Part shown: positions 12,021-24,852 of the stretch, piece by piece
Numbering within the stretch: the first letter of the stretch is position 1
Layout: the number at the start of each line of letters is the position of its first letter
Assembly: GCA_030407085.1 (NCBI GenBank)
Contig: CM059585.1
Location: 92,950,501-93,014,500, forward strand
Length of the DNA: 64,000 nucleotides
Direction of reading: 5' to 3'
Source: Trichopria drosophilae
Taxonomy: Eukaryota; Arthropoda; Insecta; Hymenoptera; Diapriidae
Made by a program: the position numbers and the translations under genes
Notes under the pieces: model-generated
Databases searched by the model: none
Told to the model about the DNA's origin: nothing
The model's input: the letters and a program-made list of their open reading frames with translations, nothing else

Positions 12021-12098
12021 GCTGATACAAGTAATGCTACCGACGAATTAGACAGTGAAGACACCGAGTACAATTCGGAGGATTATAATAAAGACTAA
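12021..12098 (+). pseudogene. Possible last exon of a lost TE gene (acidic tail)
   Basis: Between the arms of the TA element a short frame encodes an Asp/Glu-rich tail (ELDSEDTEYNSEDYN) ending in TAA at 12096-12098. An AATAAA signal follows at 12213-12218. This could be the 3' end of the parental element's gene kept in a deletion derivative. It may also be chance. I do not recognise the family. Confidence 0.25.
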
Positions 12099-13235
12099 TA
12101 TTTTGAAAAATTTAGTGACGAGAATGTAATTTTTTAATTTATTATTTAGTTTGTTTTATTACTTCCTTAGTTTTAGTTAGTTTTTGATTTTTTATTGTTA
12201 ATTTCGATCTTTAATAAAATTTACATATTAAGACGATCGTTTATTTTTGTTTTATCGTACACCTTTTACCTTGAGCCACATCTATTAGATTCATACTGAA
12301 TACTATAATTACGCATCCTAATTCTAAAACCAGAACATCATTCATCATGTCACATAAGAAATGTCTTATAACCATTTAGATCAAATTTATATGAAACATT
12401 ACATAACATCAAAAGTGTAATATATTTTTGCAATGTTGTAGAAAATTTTGCGCACGCTGAATATGTACGCAAGTTAGCAAACCATTGTTATATTTAACAT
12501 AAAATTTCTGAATAAGCATATGCAAATTTACTGTTAGCTCTTAACGCTATAAATGCCAAGGATAATTATGTGTTTGTAGATTTTAGTAATTGATTCTGAG
12601 CGCATTACATCTGCTACAAGCATGCAAATTAAAGATCTGTCATATTATCATGTAATATATTAATATCAAATATGGCACACACGAATTGGTCTTTCAAAAA
12701 TATAATTTTTGTATCATGTCTTAATTTTTGTATAAAGCTGGTACACACTTAATTAGCATGCAAATTGTCAAATCATTATTATTTAATCCTACATTTTATT
12801 TTATTAAGAAAAAGGAAGTGGCATACAGGAATTGATTGTTCAGAAATGGTTAACTTTTGTCCGATTTAATTTTGCATATTCCAACGACTTAAACATTTTC
12901 AAAATGTATGCAATTTTTTCCTCGCAGATATATACGTTATATCTGACAGTCAGTGAAAATGGCATACATTAATTAAATTCCAAGTTACTAGAAAAAAGTT
13001 TGCACTATCAAAACTCACCACAAGCCCATGTGCACGCTGCAATCGTATGGAAACTCCTTTTTCGTGATTTTCATAGCAACAAACAGAAGATGGTGAAATG
13101 GCATACGTGAACTTATTGTTCGAAATATACATTTTTTAAAGGTTGAAAATTATTTAAAATTGCCTGCACGTGGAAATCGTATGCAAATTAGCTCTTGTTA
13201 CATTATTTTTGATAAAGTTTAAGAATAAAATTTAG

Positions 13236-14979
13236 GGGCGGGTACCAATTGGACACGAAGTAATTTTGACACCGTCCCGATTGCACACAGGATATTGGAC
13301 ACCGGTCGTTTCTCCACGGCTCATACGTACACGAGATCTATTGCATACGTTCCCATTTAGACACAGTCCTGTTTGAACACGAGATATATTGCACACGGTC
13401 CGATTAGACACGTTCCCGTTTGGCCACGAGATCTATTTGACACAGTCCCGATTGGACACCAGATCTATCTGTCGTAGTCCCGATTGGACACGAGATCTAT
13501 TAGACGCAATTCCGGTAATTTTTGATCAAAATTTCGGCCGCTTAACTCATTATTTTTGCCAAAAACAGTTATATATGTCATTATGTAAAAAATGTTATGC
13601 TGAACCGAAAGGTCATCTCATTATTTTCATTTGACCAATAGATGATAGTGTAAGTGTTTTAAAAATTGCAACATGTTACCACAATATAGTTACTTTTGTT
13701 TTCCAATATATTTACGTTGTGTTAAGTACAAAGGAATGTTTTTTTTAACATAATATTGATTATATAATAATAATAATAATAAACGAAAGAAGATAGTTAA
13801 TGGAATCATTTTATAATAAAACGAGTAATTACAAAACTAATATTACGATGTGAGTTTTGAAAAATATTGACAATGTGTGCGGTCTTAACGAAGTGCAAAT
13901 AAATGCCTACGCCACATCATACTTAAATCTCAGTCTGCCTAATTTTATGCTACCCGACTTATGTATGTGATGACGAAATTTTCAATCATGTCATTTCGCT
14001 TCCTATTATACGAAGCTTCTCGAAGCTTTGTTTTCTAAATTATGGACGAAAAATGATAACATTCAACCGTCCTTACGATTAACTTAAACTGTGAGCAAAA
14101 ATTTCATTAAGAAATATTAAAAATTAAGCCACTATCGTGCTAACACGGACCATAGAAAATGGATACGTACATAAACACACGCAAACATTTAAAAAAAAAT
14201 AGATTTTTTTTGAAAATTTATATTTTTTTCGTAATTTATATTAATTTATATTTTTTCCATTTTTTGTAGTAAATTCTTTTGTTTTTTATTTCTTATTATT
14301 TGCTACAACGTATGAAATCGTGAGGGAATATAAATACAAGGATAATGGACAATAAATACAAGGGGAAATTAGAAATGCATGAAGTGCAGGATAAATAGTT
14401 TAGAGATAAATAATTTTGTTTCTTGATATATTAATTATGTGCATTGTGACAAAAACCTACCTAGCGGACAACTTACATTTAACAGCGCTGAAAAATTCGA
14501 TCACGTACACCTAAGTTTAAAAGTTCTGTACACTTGCCCATGTAATAACGTAAAGGTATTTACGACCTGTTGGGTAATTCCAACTCCTCTATTATTTCAC
14601 TTATGTCACAGAACAAGGAGATCTACGTAAAAAATAGGTACAGACGAAAAAGATATCTCTAATATATCTCGTATTTAAACGGGACTGCGTCTAATAGATC
14701 ACGTGTGCAATCGGGACTGTGTCAAATAGATCTGGTGTCCAATTGGTACTGTGTCAAATAGATCTGGTGTCCAATTGGGACTGTGTCAAATAGATCTGGT
14801 GTTCAATCGGGACTGTGTCAAATAGATTTGGTGTCCAATCGGGACTGTGTCAAATATATCTCGTGTCCAATTGGGACTGTGTCAAATCGATCTGGTGTCC
14901 AATTGGGACTGTGTCAAATAGATCTGGTGTCCAATCGAGACTGTGTCAAAATTACTTAGTGTCCAAATGGTACCCGCCC
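13236..14979. mobile_element. TIR element with 8-bp target duplication and 32-bp tandem repeats
   Basis: It starts GGGCGGGTACCAA and ends with the complement. The direct duplication AAATTTAG flanks it exactly (13228-13235 and 14980-14987). Both subterminal regions are arrays of a roughly 32-bp unit (TGTCAAATAGATCTGGTGTC in the right array, the complement in the left). An 8-bp duplication fits hAT, P or Merlin families; the GG start slightly favours Merlin, but no transposase is present. The 60-codon ORF at 14815-14997 is a product of the tandem repeats. Confidence 0.8.
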
Positions 14980-15868
14980 AAATTTAGCATACGTTAATTA
15001 ATCGTTCAAAATCACAAGTTTTGTCACAAACAGTTATTACGTTTGCAACACCGCTGCACTGTAGCGAGGCTTAAAAGTCGCTCAAAGTTCATAAAATACC
15101 AATAGAACTTCCCCATTTAAGTTGCATACATTTAGCAACCGATAACACTTTTTGGTCACTAGCTCCTCGTCTATATAGTCCAGGAAACGAAGGAAAAAAT
15201 AGGGGGTAACAGGGTACCCCGTAACAAATTGCAATAGGACCGATTTTTCCGTGATAATTAGTAGAAAAATAAGTTAAAAATCATATCCAAAATCGACAAA
15301 AATCGGAGTGGGGGAAAGCTATTTTTTTTTATCAAATAAGTCTAATGTAACTTTTTAAGGATGCATTACAGCGCAAAATATGTCAAACAAGAGTTGTGGG
15401 AAATGCAAAAATCTATAAAACAGGTAAGTACGATATTTTCTCTCTCTGTCGCCATTTTTAGATAATGGCTTGAAAAGTTACAACATATTAAAATGTTGGT
15501 CAACACGAGCCTTATTCTGTTTTTTGTAAGGTAGTTATAATTTCCAATATATTTTGACGCTAAAAATGCGCTCACAATATCCCCTTGTTAGATCATATTT
15601 CCGAGAAAAGTAAGGTTACGTCGGACAAATAGACACTTGGTATCACATTACACAATAGTCTCCTCTCTGAACAAGATCGTGATATTTCTTTTTCATTGTA
15701 TTTTTAATAAAAGAATAACGCAAAAAGTTTATATTTAATTTATTTTCCATACCAACATAATATCATTACTGAAAGTCATATTAAGATGTTGTTGCTACGA
15801 TCTGCTTATAAAATTTCATGCCATTGTCATAAATAAAGGTGTATGCTTTTTCTTGCATAAAAGCATCT

Positions 15869-15958
15869 TTAACGATATCTGCAATCTCCTTCTGCCCATC
15901 CTTCTTGTTTGTAACATAACTTTTAACAACAACTTCCTAGACTACCATTTGGTTAACA
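15869..15958 (-). pseudogene. Dead paralogue of the cysteine-knot peptide, last exon
   Basis: On the minus strand this is a 90-nt exon preceded by a TTTCAG acceptor. It is the same length as the last exon of the intact gene at 24190-24279 and clearly homologous. All five cysteines of this exon are kept, including the CC pair and the C-terminal WAEGDC motif, and so is the final stop. Two codons are now TAA: the one after the first Cys, and the one right after the CC pair. No matching signal-peptide exon is recognisable upstream; only a promoter-like block near 19.6 kb remains. Confidence 0.75.
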
Positions 15959-16044
15959 CTGAAATTGGTTATGGAAAGTTAAATAATTTACCGTATCAAT
16001 CAATACTAAGCCACCAATAAAATAAGCAATATAGTACATTTATT

Positions 16045-16210
16045 ACTCAACGAGGGAGGTAAAATAAAGAATGCATCAGGCTGCGTGTAATTATTACCCG
16101 AGGTGAAGCCGAAACATGCAGTCTGAGATATTATTTTTTACTTCCCGAGGGAAGTATACGATTTTTCTTTATAGCCGGGAGGATAAGCGGCAACTTTCCT
16201 CACGCTTGCG
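16045..16210 (+). repeat. Dispersed repeat copy (also at 54711-54870)
   Basis: ACTCAACGAGGGAGGTAAA, then a GTGTAATTATTACCC-like core, then TTCCCGAGGGAAGTATACGA. The same order and wording occur at 54711-54870 beside the GC-rich tandem repeats. It contains short internal palindromes. Confidence 0.7.
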
Positions 16211-16475
16211 GGAAATATAAAATTATTTCAGATGTTTATATCTCAACCAGATGGTATTAAATAAATAATTTAATTTATATATTATATCGGACTTTAAAAA
16301 AGTTAATTTTTTGGATGAATGTGATTCGATAAAGCTGATACCGATTATTATTATATTTGCTTTTTTTCCGACATTCTAAATGGAATTTCTTCATTAAATT
16401 ATTTATTTTAGTGGTAAATAAAACCAATTTCTGGAATAGGTTCGTTTACAAAATCAAGAAAACGTAAGGTATATA

Positions 16476-17954
16476 CCCAGGTGAAAAAGTTTCATACAAA
16501 TTGTATAAAATTTTTATAAAGATGCTATATAAAAACTGTATAAAACATATATAAAGAAATGGTTCTATAAAATATTTATAAAGTTAGTATATATTTATAA
16601 GCATTTTATAAAATATTATGAAATTAGAGTCTACACTGCGTTTGGCAAATACCGACTTCTGAAGATATTTCTATAAAAAGAAACGATAAATTAATTCGGA
16701 AATAAATCAGCAACAGCAATACATATTTATATAATTTGGAGGAAGTATATTTTTTACCAAAATTATAGATACAATTTGTATAGCAACATACAAATTTTAC
16801 AAATTATGTATTATTGTTTCTGAATTCAAATCGGAAAAATCACCGAATGAATTGAAAATCATGATATGCTCTGCAAACCTTGAGACCCGGCGCTGTCGAT
16901 GAATTATGAATCCAGCTGAAATAATCTATTAAAATACAACCGTACCAAATATTGGTGGATACTGGCATCAAACAATGATGCCCACTGAAAGATGGCATCA
17001 AATCGTCGATCATTCCTAAAGTTCCAGTTCTGCGAAATGACAAACAATTCTTTGAGAGAAATTAAGGAAATTCTTGACCCTGAAAAACAGCGAGCACAAA
17101 GAAGAAAGTATTTATTATACTTTTTAGGTTACATGCAGTGCGATGCAAGATGCAGAGAGGTTCAGAACAAACTGTCAAATAATCATTCTTTTTAAAATTC
17201 AACATACCCTAGTAACCACCATGGTAACCACGTTATGTACATCCTGTTTTTTTTTTTTTGACAGTTTCTTTTGAACTTCTAAACTATAGAGAAGGTACAT
17301 TGCATTGCATGTAACCTAAAAATTATAATAAATATTTGTTTCTTCTTTGTGTTCGCTGTTTTTCAGGGTCAAGAATTTCGGAGAAATGGAACTTTAGGAA
17401 TGATCGATGAATTGTCTGGTGTCAGTATCCACCAGTATTCGGTATTGTTGCATTTTAATGGATTATTTCAGCTGACTTCTTACTTCATAGGCAGTGCCTG
17501 GTCTCAGAGGTTACATACTTTTACAGAGCACATCGCCAAATGCAAAACTGCCTCCAGGATCTTTCCGCACCCGTTGACTAAATGATGTTTCCTATTTTCA
17601 ATTCATTCGGAGATCTTTTGGTTTAAATTCAGAAACAACAACACATAATTTGTATGTTGATATACAAATTGTATTCAATTTTGTTAAAAAATATATTTCC
17701 TCTATATTGTACAAATATGTATTGTTGTTGCTCATTTATTTCCTAATTAATCCATAATTTCTTTTTATAGAAATATCTTTAGAAGATGGTATTTGTTAAA
17801 AGCAGTGTAGATTCTAGTTTTATAACATTTTATAAAATGCTTATAAAAATATACTGCTTTATAAATATTTTATAGAACCATTTCTGTATAAAAATTTTAT
17901 ACATTTTTTTATATAACAACTGTATACAATTTTTATAAAACTTTTTCACCTGGG
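16476..17954. mobile_element. 1.5-kb palindromic MITE, TA-flanked
   Basis: The ends are CCCAGGTGAAAAAGTTT and its complement, flanked by TA on both sides (16474-16475 and 17955-17956). The arms extend about 700 bp each and meet around 17180-17258. Paired ORFs in the arms (16840-17043 and 17349-17585) are mirror copies and not genes. TA duplication suggests mariner-type mobilisation. Confidence 0.75.
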
Positions 17955-18597
17955 TACTTCCATTTGTATTGTTAATAAGACGAAAGAAGGCAATTTATTA
18001 TACTTTTCTATTTCAAAATGTAATTTCGTAAATAAAGTAATCATATATAAAAAGTTAAGACGTAACAAAAGTTAAATTTGTAGGCAAAAAAATGAAACCT
18101 TACATATTTGTAATAAATCTCTTCGGCATTATTTAGGACAATGCTTAGATTTTAATCTAGGGCGAATAAATGTGTCTTTGGGTTGGGTACTTGATTTTAA
18201 AAGAAAACTTGACTATTAGAAACTTATGAAATTCGGTATTTAATGCGATTATCATGAAAAATAATATTATTTTACAGGTTTCTAGAGCCAAATTATTAAT
18301 AGCGTTATCGGCGATCCTTTTCAATTTCAAAACAAATGTAATTCGAGTATAGTAAAGGGTTTAATTATCTTCCGACTCTTTGAAATCCTACAAGAATGTT
18401 AAATTTATAAAATAATTACAGATAAATTTGTAAAAGGAAGGTTGAAATTTGAACAATCTATGAATATGAATATAATACATTGTTTATAAAATATCCATTG
18501 GATAAAAAAGAAGTAGTATTCATTGTTTAAAAAATTATATAGGTACTAGTTATAAATAACTTGGATGAGCAATTTCAGATTCCAGTTTCAAACTTAA

Positions 18598-19460
18598 TGG
18601 GCTAGTCCAGTGGTTTTTTCATCAAAAAATCGGTTTTTTCAAAAACATGATTTTTGTATAGAATATACATTCAGAAATACGCTGAAAGTGGCTAGAAATG
18701 ATTTTGTTTCGAAAATTACTCAGAATCCGAATAAAAAGTTGATATATCAAAAACGCCGTACTTGTGTACTCGCCGCGTGCTCTGTCCTGTTATCAGGCTG
18801 GGTCCTGTTTAGGAATGCATGCTATTTTGTTTTCTTTTCTTTTAGTAAGCATTTCAATGTCTTCATTGGATTCTACGGTCCTGGCATTGCTGATTAAGGT
18901 AAGTTGCTTTTTAGTCACTATTTCAGACCTTAAACTTTACACGCGTTTTTCTCGAAACAGTATTTTTTGAGCCGGCATTCAAGATTAAAATAAAACTACT
19001 CGCATCCGTTCGCGCTGAAATTTTAAGGAGATGTTCTACGTATGTCTGGCTATCATCTGAACTAGAATCTTAATTTTTTTTTAATATTCAGCAATTTTAT
19101 AAACAATTGAAGTTGCAAAAAACACGCTTAAAAATTCAAAAGTTAACCACGTCGTTATTTTTCATCGTACAATGTTTATTCTAGTTCACAACAAAGCTAC
19201 TAACTTATATTTTAAGAAAAATGTTGGTTTTTTTATTTCAAATGATTCAGACCCGAAATATCTTGAATGCCGTTTTAAGATCGGACCGACTTCACGCAGC
19301 TACAGCGGAGAAAGTATGACATGTATATATATATACAACATTTTTTTTTGCAACTAAAATATGTCAGTTTCAAAGTGCGAAAAGATGTGTATGGATTAAA
19401 AGTCTCCACCATGAAATAAAAATTATTTTCTAAACCCGAAGAAACCACTGGACTAGCCCC
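18598..19460. mobile_element. 863-bp element with TTAA duplication
   Basis: It starts TGGGCTAGTCCAGTGGTTT at 18598 and ends AAACCACTGGACTAGCCCC at 19460, with TTAA on both sides (18594-18597 and 19461-19464). No transposase is present. TTAA target choice fits piggyBac or Kolobok-like elements. Confidence 0.75.
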
Positions 19461-19551
19461 TTAATTGCTTAATTGATAGTCAGCCAATGTGATTATTAAA
19501 AAAAGAACAATCTACAATACTACGCGAATGTTCAAGTAAAAACCTACTTAC

Positions 19552-19620
19552 TTTGTTTTCAGCTGCAGAAGACAGGGAATACACTACCGGACAATTACAA
19601 AGTTCCTTTATATACTATCA
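19552..19620 (-). promoter_or_regulatory. Promoter and 5' UTR relic of the dead paralogue
   Basis: On the minus strand a TATA box (GTATATAAAG, about 19607-19616) is followed by a short leader ending GCTGAAAACAAA at 19552 and a perfect GTAAGT donor. The block and several hundred bases upstream resemble the promoter of the intact gene at 25873-25942. This suggests that the duplicated unit included the promoter. Confidence 0.5.
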
Positions 19621-20064
19621 TCCTATTTATACAAACGTATAAAACTTAAAACTTCCAGCATTATATAAATAAACATGATATGCATAACACCTGTCAAATA
19701 TAAAAGTGATAACCTAAAAAGAATAGGTTAAGTGTATTCAAATACTCAGTAAGCGTCGCGAATGATGTATGATGAATAATAAAAATATACTAACTAAGGA
19801 AAGTAATATTTCTAAAACAATTTTCCTTGTACTCTACAAAGAAATGGAAAATAACTACCAAAATATTGCAAAAACATTTTTTGGTGGAAAAAATGATATA
19901 TTGCATAATGTATAATGTATGTTACATCTGAACAGCAGTTGTGTTCCTCTTTATCTGACGAAAACGCAGTATTGATGATTTATGCAAATACTGAGTATAT
20001 CCAGTTAAAACATATCCAAGACATTAGAATAAACGACGACGATAATAGATAATCTTACTTATTT

Positions 20065-23000
20065 ACTTCGACCCAGACCTTAGGTCTGGAGGAAGTATTC
20101 AATTTGGTCACTTCGGGAATAAAAATTACCCCATAGTTTTTCATCAAATGTCGACGTTTCAGACCCTAAGGAGACCAAATCAACAATAAAAAAATTTGTG
20201 TCCGTGATCTTGTACGTACGTACGTTCGTACACGGAAAAAAGTGAGTAGTTATACTAAGGGGAAAACTGGTTATACCAACTACGTACAGTAGCAAATATA
20301 GCGCCAGCCAGATTTGTAGTTGGTGCTACTACATTCGGTTGGTTAAAGCGCGCGAGTAGTCATCCTTACTACTTTTTCTGCTTGGAATAACGACTTTTGT
20401 ATAGTTTATATAACAATGAATATAGCGCCACTACAAGGACCGAGCAGTGTTTAGTGGCTATGCATACTTTCAGAGGTTCCCCATATGAGAGTGAGGGGAG
20501 ACAGACTTATGCCTGCCTATGTAATCTGGTTCCCCAAAATGCGTCTCGTCTGCCCTATCCGCTCTGCGCTTTTATGTACGCGTCTATATTCGTTGGTTAG
20601 AATTATTTATTTTCCCCGTTAATATTCGTAGTGTGTAAAATAATAGCATTACAAGCAAATGCCCTTATGCTGTCAAAAAAATGTAATTTTGCATGAAGTT
20701 CTCCACTCGTAATCATTGTTAAAGAAACATATAACCGTTAATGTCCTCCGGCTGTCATGCTGACATTATTATAAGTGCTAAGACTTATCTAGCTCCTTTT
20801 AGTTAATATATGTTGTATGGATTATTTAACAATGTGCATTTAAACTCAAATAAATTAAAAGTAAATATAAAAAGAGCACAAATTAAACGGAACAATTGAA
20901 TTTCATAAATAAAAATGAAATCATAATATACGTTCCAACAATTATTAGAAAGCCGATGAGAGTTTACGCTATGGTTTTTAGATTATATTGTGTATACGTT
21001 ACTTGCTTTAATGTTAAATAAATGCATATTTAATAAATACGTTTCATCCACATAATTCTTTTGCACATATCTAGTATAGTTTTATTCCACTTATTAAATA
21101 AGAAGGCTGTAAAAAGTGTCCAATAATCTATCAACTATAAATTCTGTCCAGCACTGTTATTCTTGTTAAAATGTACCCTACACTCGTAATCTTTGTTATT
21201 TAATTTTATGTAGTATTACATACAAACACACTCATATAGAATGTCCACTACAATTGTAAAAAATATAAGGAACAAAGATTGATATCATAGGATGCACTAG
21301 AATAGGTGTACATAGCCGGTGAGAGTTAACGCTTTTTAGATTTCTGTATGTATGATACTTGCCTTAACATTTACGAGTGCTCCCTTTATGAAGAATTTTC
21401 ATTCATATTAATTATTTTGCACATTACCGGTATAGTTTTATTGATGATATATTACAGTTTATAAAATATACTGAATAATCTAAAAACAGTATACTTTCTC
21501 CGACTCTGTGATTATTCTTGGAACGTATCCCATGGTTTCAGAGTATTCTAACATTGCAATTTCAATTCGTATCACTGATAAGTATGTTAGTAATTAAATA
21601 TTACATACTGTTTTATCGAAGTTAGTGTACACTAAGTATCAAGATATGTTATGTTTATTACAAATTATGCGTGTGTAGATGATACTTAGTGTACACTAAC
21701 TTCGAGAAAACTGTATCGAAATCCTATTTAAAATAAGTGCTTATTAAATAATAGTGTGAATAACAAGTGTAAGTACGATTTCTAAAAACCGTAAAATCTT
21801 TTGAGCTCTGAAATTTGTTACAACTTAATAGTGCTTTCAAGCTTTATTAATTTAATTTTATATTTAATTACTAACATACTTATCAGTAATACGAATTGAA
21901 ATTATAATAAGTTAGAATACTCTGAAACCATGGGATACGTTCCAAGAATAATCACAGAGTCGAGGAAAGTATACTGTTTTTAGATTATTCAGTACATTTT
22001 ATAAACCGTAATATGTCATCAATAAAATTAAACTATACCAGTAATGTGCAAAATAATTAATATGAATGAAAATTCTTCATAAAGGGAGTACTCGTAAATG
22101 TTAAGGCAAGTATCATACATACAGAAATCTAAAAAGCGTTAACTCTCATCGGCTATGTACACCTATTCTAGTGCATCCTATGATATCTTTGTTCCTTATA
22201 TTTTTTACAATTGCAGTGGACATTCTATATGAGTGTGTTTGTATGTAACACTACATAAAATTAAATAACAAAGATTAAGAGAGTAGGATACATTTTAACA
22301 AGAATAACACTGCTGGACAGAATTTATAGTTGTTAGATTATTAGACACTTTTTACAGTCTTCTTATTTAATAAGTGGAATAAAACTATACTAGATATGTT
22401 CAAAGGAATTATGTGGATGAAACTTATTTATAAAATATGCATTTATTTAACATTAAAGCAAGTAACGTATATACAATATAATCTAAAAAAAGTACAAGTA
22501 CTTTCAAACTTTGCCATTTTTCTTTTATCAGTATAAATTTAATATGAGTGTAAATAGCAATTTTTGAAAGTATTAGACAACTGGGGGTTGAGAAATAGGT
22601 TGTCAATGAGGAATGCTAACCTCAAATGCTAATTTGGGTTAACCTCCAAAATCAAATTGAACCTCACTATCACTATATATCACATTTAATAATTTTTTTT
22701 CCTGAAATTGTTCTTTTGTAAGAACAATAATAACTTCATTGGCTGAAACACATACATATATACATATAATATTTAAAATGCAAAGCGATAAAGTCGAACT
22801 CGCGAACTGTCAAACTGTGTCGAAAGCAGCACACAAGACAGAACACTTGTTGACTTGAACCAACCAGCTGATTGACGTCAGTGGCGCCTTACCTAGCGGC
22901 CGTTACAGGAACACTATAGCTCAACAGGAGAAATAGTTACTCCAAGGAAAAAAAGTAGTAACACTGGGTAGCCTACTACTTTTGTGGTTGGCGTAACTAA

Positions 23001-23385
23001 TTTGAAATAGTTCCGTTAACCAACTTAGGTTTCGTGCGTCTACGGTTTCGTTCGTAAGATTCTCTACTTTTGCGCCTACTACTGTTTCCGTAGTTGATGT
23101 AACCACTCACTTTTTTCCGTGTACGTCCCGTTTTTTTTTGTCGGGCGATAACTCGCGTACAGATAAGTGAAGTGACATACATTTTTTTTTAAATACGTGT
23201 CTTGGCATAACTTAATATGAATGGACCCCCAAATATCGATATAATTTTGTAATACACTTAAAAGCTTTACATCATATATAATAATTAAAATCTGTTAGTA
23301 AACGAACGAGTATTAAGGAATAGTCGAATGTCCACTGGGTTGAAGTTTCTGACCGAGCGAAGCGAGCGAGGCACCACGACAACAC
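20065..23385 (-). repeat. Dispersed ~1.15-kb repeat, copy split by an insertion
   Basis: It reads ACTTCGACCCAGACC at 20065 and ends in the complement of GTGGTGCCTCGCTCGC near 23385. It matches 55745-56897 in inverse orientation once the insertion 20231-23121 is removed. Related partial copies lie at 39042-39250 and 51996-52655. No coding capacity. Confidence 0.7.
20231..23121. mobile_element. 2.9-kb palindromic element, TA-flanked, inside another repeat
   Basis: The ends are CACGGAAAAAAGTGAGTAGTTA and its near complement, flanked by TA. It interrupts the dispersed repeat at 20065-23385. Within it, about 20930-22480 is a large palindrome centred near 21.7 kb, and each arm contains two diverged direct copies of a roughly 350-bp unit (for example from 20951 and from 21316, both starting GCCG(A/G)TGAGAGTT). 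At the centre, 21617-21715 is a smaller inverted repeat (GAAGTTAGTGTACACTAAGT). Confidence 0.7.
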
Positions 23386-24189
23386 CAGTTTAAATTCAAA
23401 ATTTCTTATAACTCCTTCAAATCGAATTACCTCTTTCTTATTTATTCACAAGCATTCGAAATTCAGTAAGCTACATTATATTTTATGTTTTTGCCGACTA
23501 AAAGTAGCTACGTTAAATTTTTTCTCGTAAAATTCTTGAAAGCTGATAAGGAGTTTTTGTAAAATGTGAGTTTAAAAAAAACGTGTTCAATAAATTTCAA
23601 ACATTTTTTGTTTCTTAATCTAAAACGCGATTCATTGCATCATATCTATATCTTACTTCCATGGGTTTTCAGGTATTAAAAAATATGCAACGTTAAAATT
23701 ACACAATCCCGTTGAAGAAAGTGCAAGACATGTACTTGAAAATGTAGGTGTACTTTTTTGTTAAACATAAACCTACTGTGCGTATATATAACCTCGAACA
23801 TGGACAAAATTGGTGCTTTCGACGTTCTACAGGATCCTGAAGTGATGGCCCATTTTTAAAGTCAAATTGAACATCAGAGCATCGAAAAGCTTAGTTTAGT
23901 CAGGTATCTGTATAAGGAGATCGCGGACTGATTTTGTTCACTTTTGCAATTTGGGGTGTATTAATTTGTACAATTAATTACCAAAATTATCTAATGATGT
24001 TAAAGGAAGATTCGAAGGTGCTTAAGAATGAACAATGTAATATGTGTTAAAAATTTATTTTTTTGCTAAAGAAATTACATTTTTCATGTAAATATCTGCT
24101 GCCTTGATGTGTATATAAAATTTAAATTATTTTCTGAGGTTAAGTCGTCGTCATAAATAATCGTTTACTCTATATCCTTGAATAATAGT

Positions 24190-24651
24190 TTAACGGTTTC
24201 TGCAATCTCCTTCAGCCCAGTCTTTTTGTCTGTAGCAGAACTTGGAGCAACAAATACCCAGGCTACCATCTTCTTGACACTAAAAATCACGATTAATTAG
24301 TAAATAACAATATTGTATGTCATGTTACATTACACATAAAATACGTTTTCTTCAGGAACTATACTTTGACAGCATTCTTATTTAAATACAAAAATATTGC
24401 CACGCGGCTGGAAAAGTATTCTTCAAATAACTGTTGGTTCAATCAATAATTATTTCCTCAAAATTATAAAATCAATTTGAATTGCAAAAACAGTGTCAAC
24501 TTGGTTCATTGGATTTGAAATTTTGTTTATAAATACTTAACAAAAGTAATGACAAACTTACAGTAGCACCATTCGGCAAGCAATCCTGGCTTAGAACTCC
24601 CATGGTGTAGATAACTACAAGAACAACTGCGAAGAATAACTTGAAGAACAT
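24190..24651 (-). CDS. Secreted six-cysteine knottin-like peptide, two coding exons
   Basis: Coding exon 1 is 24651-24562 and coding exon 2 is 24279-24190; the 282-bp intron has GTAAG and TTTTTAG ends in phase 0. The product is 59 residues. Residues 1-21 are a typical signal peptide (MFFKLFFAVVLVV core), leaving a mature peptide of about 37 residues. Six cysteines at 24, 31, 40, 41, 45 and 56 give the spacing C-x6-C-x8-CC-x3-C-x10-C, the inhibitor cystine knot framework. Known members of that fold are venom toxins, ion-channel modulators, and antimicrobial or endogenous neuroactive peptides. The sequence does not decide among these. The intron falls right before the second Cys. A CAG acceptor lies 10 bases before the ATG, so a non-coding leader exon further upstream is likely (see 25873-25942). 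A broken paralogue lies 8.3 kb away at 15869-15958. Identity of the fold class: good. Function: unknown. Confidence 0.82.
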
Positions 24652-24852
24652 ATTGAATGTGCTGAAAAAGCATAAATAAATATAATTATATTTATGAATC
24701 AGAAGTTATTACATTTTTAGTCGCGAATATATATCGCTTATATGAAAAAGAAAGCATAAGCATTGCGTATATATTGTATACTAACTACACAAATGAACAC
24801 ATTTTGGTTGAAAAATCTAGCAAATATATCTGCATGTAACGAATATATCGAC

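Larger units (their letters stand above)
11395..15171. mobile_element. TA-flanked palindromic element with nested insertion
   Basis: The ends are GACTAGGAGCTAGTGACC at 11395 and its near complement ending CTCCTCGTC at 15171. A TA dinucleotide flanks each side. The long left arm (about 11395-11880) pairs with 12955-13235 and 14988-15171. The right arm is cut in two by the insertion at 13236-14979. TA duplication suggests a Tc1/mariner-type or other TA-targeting family. It carries no complete transposase. Confidence 0.7.

Noticed and set aside
14815..14997. 60-codon ORF with internal repeats
   Set aside because: It is the translation of the 32-bp tandem array (32 is not a multiple of 3, so the frame rotates); not a gene.
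16840..17585. Mirror ORFs in the 1.5-kb palindrome
   Set aside because: They are inverted copies of the same arm sequence, with no domain and no start context.
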